DNA of 64,000 nucleotides from Mesorhizobium sp. (lineage in GTDB: Bacteria; Pseudomonadota; Alphaproteobacteria; Rhizobiales; Rhizobiaceae), in NCBI GenBank assembly GCA_019635735.1, contig JAHBYX010000007.1:62001-126000 (forward strand), in the 5' to 3' direction. Made by a program: the position numbers and the translations under genes. Every line of letters begins with the position of its first letter. Positions within the stretch are counted from its first letter, which is position 1. The notes beneath the pieces are model-generated. The model had not been told where the DNA came from. It worked only from the letters and a program-made list of their open reading frames with translations, and did no database searches. Below, one piece after another: positions 58,885 through 64,000 of the stretch.

Positions 58885-59799
58885 ATGCATGCAGCGGTGT
58901 TGCGCTATTTCGTGGCCGTCGCGCGCGCCGGCTCGATCCGCAAGGCCTCCGAGGAACTGCATGTCGCGAGCTCGGCGGTCAGCCGGCAGATCCAGAAGAT
59001 CGAGGACGAACTGGGCACGCCACTGTTCGAGCGGCTGCCGAACGGGCTGCGGCTGACGCAGGCCGGCAAGGCGACTCTGAGGCACGCGAAGGCGACGCTG
59101 CACGATTTCGAGCTGCTGACCGGCGAACTCGGCGCGCTGAAGGGCAAGAAGACCGGTCTCGTCAGCATCGCGGCGCTCGACAGCCTGTTCGTCCGCTTCC
59201 TGCCGGACCAGATCAGGGAGTTCCACAAGCTGCATCCGGCAGTGAACTTCCGGGTCCACAGCGGGGTGCAGAGCCGGATCGCCACGATGGTCGCCGAAGG
59301 CGAGATCGACATCGGCATCACGTTCAACCTGCCGCATCCGGACGACACGCGCTTCATCGCAGAGATCCCGATGCCGCTGATGGCCATGGTTTCGGCCGAT
59401 CATCCGCTGGCCAAGCGGACGTCGGTCTCTCTCAGCGAATGCGCCCAGTACAACCTTCTCCTGCAGGTCGACACCGAGCCGTTGCGCTCGATGATCGAGG
59501 TGGAACTGTCCTCGCTGGAGCGGACCGGCCGCGCGCTGGTGACGTCGAACAACCTGATGCTGCTGCGTCCGCTGATCGAGGCGGGCGTCGGCGTGGCGTT
59601 CTATACGCCGCTCGGCATGGCGGACCAGATCAAGGCCGGCACGATCGTCGGTGTGCCGCTCGAGGGATCTCGGCTCGGCGGCATGCGGCTCGGACTGCTG
59701 GTGCCGCGCCGCCGGCAATTGTCGCAGGCGGCCGAGGCGATGGCGGCGCAACTCGGCAAGGCGCTTAGCCAGCTGAGCGAGGCATGGAAGGGGTCATAA
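58885..59799 (+). CDS. LysR-family transcriptional regulator
   Basis: A 304-residue LTTR. N-terminal wHTH: RYFVAVARAGSIRKASEELH, VASSAVSRQIQKIEDELG, then LFERLPNGLRLTQAG (residues 8-62). The effector domain starts near residue 90 (GLVSIAALDSLFVRFLPDQI). It follows the CoA-transferase/crotonase genes by 64 bp on the same strand and converges with the DapA-family gene, overlapping it by 6 bp. Probably regulates one of these two neighbours. Confidence 0.94.
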   Translation: MHAAVLRYFVAVARAGSIRKASEELHVASSAVSRQIQKIEDELGTPLFERLPNGLRLTQAGKATLRHAKATLHDFELLTGELGALKGKKTGLVSIAALDSLFVRFLPDQIREFHKLHPAVNFRVHSGVQSRIATMVAEGEIDIGITFNLPHPDDTRFIAEIPMPLMAMVSADHPLAKRTSVSLSECAQYNLLLQVDTEPLRSMIEVELSSLERTGRALVTSNNLMLLRPLIEAGVGVAFYTPLGMADQIKAGTIVGVPLEGSRLGGMRLGLLVPRRRQLSQAAEAMAAQLGKALSQLSEAWKGS

Positions 59800-60678
59800 T
59801 AGCCGCGTGACGTCGATCGTCCCGGCGAGCGCCGCCTTCTGTGATTCGGTCAGCGCCAGATGCGGCGGCAGGACGCGTTCGAAGGACGGGTCGCCGTGGA
59901 TCACCGCCGTCAGGTGCTTGACCGACGAGACGAGCGGATAGGCGGCGATGGCGGTGCGCGCTTCGGCGACCTTGGCCGCCAGGGCGCCGTTCTGCGGGTC
60001 GGCCCAGAACCGGCCGACCAGAGGCGCGGTGACGCTGACGGATGCCGAAATGCATCCTGCGTAGCGCTCGGAAGCGGCCTTCGCAATCGACGTCTCGCTG
60101 CTCGGGAAAACGTCGAAATCAGGGATTTCGGCAAGCCGCGACGCATAGGCCAGATCGCCGGAACTGTCCTTGGCGCCGGCGATGCGGTCCGGGAAGGCGG
60201 TCTTCAGCCGCCGGGCGAATTCGACAGAGAACGGGACGCCGGTCAGCTGGGGGAAATTGTAGAGGTAGATCGGGCCTGACCGGGCGCGCGTCGCCAGGAT
60301 GAGGCGCTCGAACCAGGCGAACAGCCCGTCGTCCGAGATGCCCTTGTAATAGTAGGGCGGCAGCACCAGGGCTGCGGCGAAGCCCAGTTCGTAGGCATAT
60401 CCGGTGAGCGCGATGGTGGTCGCGATGTCGGGCGTGCCGGTGCCGACCATCAAACGGCTCGTATCCAGCCCGGCCGCGGCCGCGGACATCACCTCCTTGC
60501 GCTGATCGGCGGAGAAGGAATTGGCTTCGCCCGTGGTTCCCAGCACGTTGAGCGCATCGCAGCCATTGGCGAGCGCCCAGCTGGCGTGCTGCATGAACCG
60601 GGCGATGTCCGGCTCGCCCTCGGGCGTGACCGGGGTGGGGACCGCGGCAATGACGCCGCGAAGACTGGAAAGGGCCAA
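59794..60678 (-). CDS. DapA/N-acetylneuraminate lyase-family aldolase
   Basis: A 294-residue Schiff-base aldolase with a TTG start at 60678 preceded by CGGAGGAA. K170 in AGAKDSSGD is the imine lysine, Y140 in IYLYNFPQ the catalytic tyrosine, and GTTGEANSF (47-55) the carboxylate loop. The family includes dihydrodipicolinate synthase, 2-keto-3-deoxy acid aldolases and hydroxybenzylidenepyruvate hydratase-aldolases. Not next to lysine genes, so a catabolic 2-oxoacid aldolase is more likely. Located 21 bp after the ferredoxin gene on the same strand. Confidence 0.88.
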   Translation of the reverse strand: MALSSLRGVIAAVPTPVTPEGEPDIARFMQHASWALANGCDALNVLGTTGEANSFSADQRKEVMSAAAAGLDTSRLMVGTGTPDIATTIALTGYAYELGFAAALVLPPYYYKGISDDGLFAWFERLILATRARSGPIYLYNFPQLTGVPFSVEFARRLKTAFPDRIAGAKDSSGDLAYASRLAEIPDFDVFPSSETSIAKAASERYAGCISASVSVTAPLVGRFWADPQNGALAAKVAEARTAIAAYPLVSSVKHLTAVIHGDPSFERVLPPHLALTESQKAALAGTIDVTRLL

Positions 60679-60699
60679 CGAATTCCTCCGGTAGAATGT

Positions 60700-61059
60700 T
60701 CAGTCTGGTCGAATATTGCCTTCATCGGCGGGCTTGCGAGGCGGCCAGACGGCTACGGCCGGATGATCCAGACGCGTGGTGTGGGCAGCATCCCAGCCGC
60801 CGGGCGAGCCCCAGCCGGTGACCGCATCGCCGAAGAAATCGGCGTTGATCGCTTCGAAATGCTTCATGGATTCAGGCAGTTCGCCGTCCCAGAAGATCGC
60901 GTCGACCGGACAGATCGACAGGCAGAGCCCGCAGTTTATGCACTCGTCGGGGTGGATGTAGAACATCCGCCCGCCCTCGTAGATGCAGTCGACGGGGCAG
61001 GCTGCGGTGCAGTCGCCGTCCTTCACGTCTATGCAGGGTTCGGTGATGATGTAGGCCAT
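60700..61059 (-). CDS. Bacterial ferredoxin (7Fe/8Fe type)
   Basis: A 119-residue ferredoxin. Cys ligands: C9, C16, C20 and C24 in CIDVKDGDCTAACPVDC, then CINCGLCLSICPVDA with four more, a two-cluster arrangement. The first motif (C-x6-C-x3-C-P) resembles [3Fe-4S]/[4Fe-4S] seven-iron ferredoxins. The C-terminal ~50 residues (HFEAINADFFGDAVTGWGSP) differ from FdxA of rhizobia and resemble longer actinobacterial-type ferredoxins. The frame stays open far upstream, but ATG 61059 starts the conserved part. It is transcribed toward dapA-like. Confidence 0.9.
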   Translation of the reverse strand: MAYIITEPCIDVKDGDCTAACPVDCIYEGGRMFYIHPDECINCGLCLSICPVDAIFWDGELPESMKHFEAINADFFGDAVTGWGSPGGWDAAHTTRLDHPAVAVWPPRKPADEGNIRPD

Positions 61060-61157
61060 CGTCCGGGCCGCCTGGAGCAGTTCCTTTGGTGGACCATCGC
61101 AGGTCGGAGCGTTCGAAAGAAGCACCGTTTTTCGCTTGATGCGTTGCCGAAGCGGCA

Positions 61158-61625
61158 TCAGGGAACGAAGGACTGGACGCGCTTGAGGCATCTCAGGGCG
61201 AAGCTCGACCGCGTGTGCCTTATCCCCGGCACCTTGTAGAGCTTGTGGCGGAGGAACTCCTCGTATCCCGCCGTGCCGGCGACCGCGACCTTGATCAGGT
61301 AATCGTATTCGCCGGTGGTCAGGTAGATCTCCAGCACTTCCGGCAGGGCGGCCAGCCTGCGCCCGAAAGCGTCGAGCACGTCGTCGTCGTGGCGCTCCAT
61401 CATCACCTCGACGAAGACGGTTTCCGTGATCCCGAGACGGCTGGAGTCGACGACCGCCGTGTAGCCGGAAATGATGCCGGCCTCCTCGAGCTTGCGCACG
61501 CGCTGCCAGCAAGGGGAAGGGGACAGGCCCACCTTCTCGGCAAGCTGAGCGTTCGACATGCGGCCGTCGGCCAGCAGCGCCGCGACGATCGCCCGATCGG
61601 TGCGATCCAGCTTCAGTTGGGCCAT
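61158..61625 (-). CDS. Lrp/AsnC-family regulator (BkdR-like)
   Basis: A 155-residue regulator. N-terminal HTH: LDRTDRAIVAALLADGRMSN, AQLAEKVGLSPSPCWQRVRKLEEAG (broken across residues 6-50); C-terminal RAM domain with VLEIYLTTGEYDYLIKV. It is divergent from the branched-chain 2-oxoacid dehydrogenase operon, as bkdR is in pseudomonads, and probably activates it in response to branched-chain amino acids. The 128-bp intergenic region has GCTGC/GCAGC repeats but no clear Lrp consensus. Confidence 0.93.
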   Translation of the reverse strand: MAQLKLDRTDRAIVAALLADGRMSNAQLAEKVGLSPSPCWQRVRKLEEAGIISGYTAVVDSSRLGITETVFVEVMMERHDDDVLDAFGRRLAALPEVLEIYLTTGEYDYLIKVAVAGTAGYEEFLRHKLYKVPGIRHTRSSFALRCLKRVQSFVP

Positions 61626-61753
61626 TCGGACATTCCTTTCGCATCGGGTCAGTATTTCGAAACGTTCTGCTGCAAATCAGCGGCATTATCAACAAAACAG
61701 CAGCATATTTCTTTGATCGCAAGGCATGATCTCTCGAGCTCGGAGGTTGGGTC

Positions 61754-63288
<1,535 letters not shown>

Positions 63289-63291
63289 ACC

Positions 63292-64000
63292 ATGCCGCGC
63301 ATGACGATGATCGAGGCCATACGCTCGGCGATGGACGTGTCGATGGGACGCGACGAGAAGGTGGTCGTGTTCGGCGAGGATGTCGGTTATTTCGGCGGCG
63401 TGTTCCGCTGCACGGCGGGGCTGCAGCAGAAATACGGCACGTCGCGCTGCTTCGACACGCCGATCTCGGAACTGGGCATCGTGGGCGCCGCCATCGGCAT
63501 GGCAGCTTACGGGCTCAAGCCCTGCGTGGAAGTGCAGTTCGCGGACTACGTCTACCCGGCCTACGACCAGATCGTCTCGGAGGCGGCGCGGCTGCGCTAC
63601 CGCTCGGCCGGCCAGTTCACCTGCCCGATCGTGATCCGCATGCCGACCGGCGGCGGTATCTTCGGCGGGCAGACGCACAGCCAGAGCCCCGAGGCGTTGT
63701 TCACGCATGTATCGGGCCTCAAGGTCGTGGTGCCGTCCAATCCGGCCGATGCCAAGGGCCTGCTGATCGCGGCGATCGAGGACCCGGATCCGGTGATCTT
63801 CCTGGAGCCGAAGCGGCTATACAACGGCCCGTTCGACGGCCATCACGACCGGCCGATTATGGCCTGGTCGAAACATCCGCTGAGCGAGGTGCCCGATGGC
63901 CATTTCTCGGTCGAACTCGGCAAGGCGGCGGTGCGGCGCGAAGGCACCGCGGTAACAGTGCTCGCCTACGGGACAATGGTCTATGTGGCGCAGGCTGCGG
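63292..64000 (+). CDS. bkdA2: Branched-chain 2-oxoacid dehydrogenase E1 beta subunit (partial, runs off window)
   Basis: The first 236 codons are present, starting ATG 63292, 3 bp after the alpha-subunit stop. [60 protein letters not shown] and [19 protein letters not shown] are typical E1 beta motifs, with the catalytic His in the HSQS segment. The C-terminal domain is cut off by the window edge; the E2 and E3 genes would be expected downstream. Confidence 0.94.
   Translation, partial: MPRMTMIEAIRSAMDVSMGRDEKVVVFGEDVGYFGGVFRCTAGLQQKYGTSRCFDTPISELGIVGAAIGMAAYGLKPCVEVQFADYVYPAYDQIVSEAARLRYRSAGQFTCPIVIRMPTGGGIFGGQTHSQSPEALFTHVSGLKVVVPSNPADAKGLLIAAIEDPDPVIFLEPKRLYNGPFDGHHDRPIMAWSKHPLSEVPDGHFSVELGKAAVRREGTAVTVLAYGTMVYVAQAA

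Overview
The window looks like a piece of chromosome or large replicon from a high-GC alphaproteobacterium, most likely Hyphomicrobiales (Mesorhizobium/Aminobacter-like). This is inferred from strong GC bias at third codon positions, dense ATGA/GTGA gene overlaps, and the mix of gene families: three TRAP systems, a TctABC system, LIV and NitT ABC transporters, FerA/FerB-type phenylpropanoid genes and a Bkd operon under Lrp control. I saw no rRNA, tRNA, insertion sequence, phage gene or CRISPR array. The content is a catabolic and transport-rich accessory region.

Layout. Bases 1-5481 hold a TRAP transporter operon (the tail of one dctP, a complete dctP, dctQ, dctM) that runs into a type II dehydroquinase-like gene and a QuiC1-type 3-dehydroshikimate dehydratase/HPPD-like fusion. 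This points to uptake and conversion of shikimate/quinate-type compounds to protocatechuate. Bases 5482-33311 look like one aromatic or aryl-acid regulon: a solo molybdenum hydroxylase large subunit with a crotonase; a divergent thioesterase; a five-gene operon resembling a mandelate pathway (aldehyde dehydrogenase, two ThDP enzymes, an FMN 2-hydroxyacid dehydrogenase, a FAD D-2-hydroxyacid dehydrogenase); an amidohydrolase/decarboxylase; a MarR regulator; tctBAC; a six-gene ring-modification operon (FAD monooxygenase, IclR, two hydrolases, a VOC protein, an SDR); and a HCHL1 - ADP-forming acyl-CoA synthetase - aldehyde dehydrogenase - HCHL2 operon that ends in a clear intrinsic terminator. 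Six promoters here carry the same operator, consensus TATCAGG-N3-CCTGATA, between the -35 and -10 elements. That ties these units together, probably under the MarR protein.

Bases 33356-40006 form a sugar-acid type unit: a GntR/FCD regulator with a 20-bp perfect palindrome at its start, TRAP dctQMP, an enolase-superfamily dehydratase, an EamA permease and a convergent SDR. Bases 40032-44747 (minus strand) encode a complete LIV-type ABC transporter.

Bases 45136-52563 are the most unusual part: a small XRE regulator followed by HyfB-C-E-F-G-I homologues. The membrane, proton-pumping arm is intact. The large subunit has lost all four NiFe cysteine ligands and the small subunit has lost all four ligands of its [4Fe-4S] cluster. 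There is no HyfH ferredoxin subunit. This is an energy-converting-hydrogenase-related (Ehr) complex with no recognisable redox centre.

Bases 52827-58820 hold a NitT/TauT-type ABC transporter with a FAD oxidoreductase, a CaiB-type CoA transferase and a CaiD-like crotonase, followed by a LysR gene. Then come a minus-strand DapA-family aldolase, a ferredoxin, and an Lrp/AsnC regulator divergent from a branched-chain 2-oxoacid dehydrogenase operon (ACT-domain protein, E1 alpha, partial E1 beta).

Start sites were chosen from Shine-Dalgarno sequences and overlaps. All residue comparisons with reference proteins are from memory and should be re-aligned.
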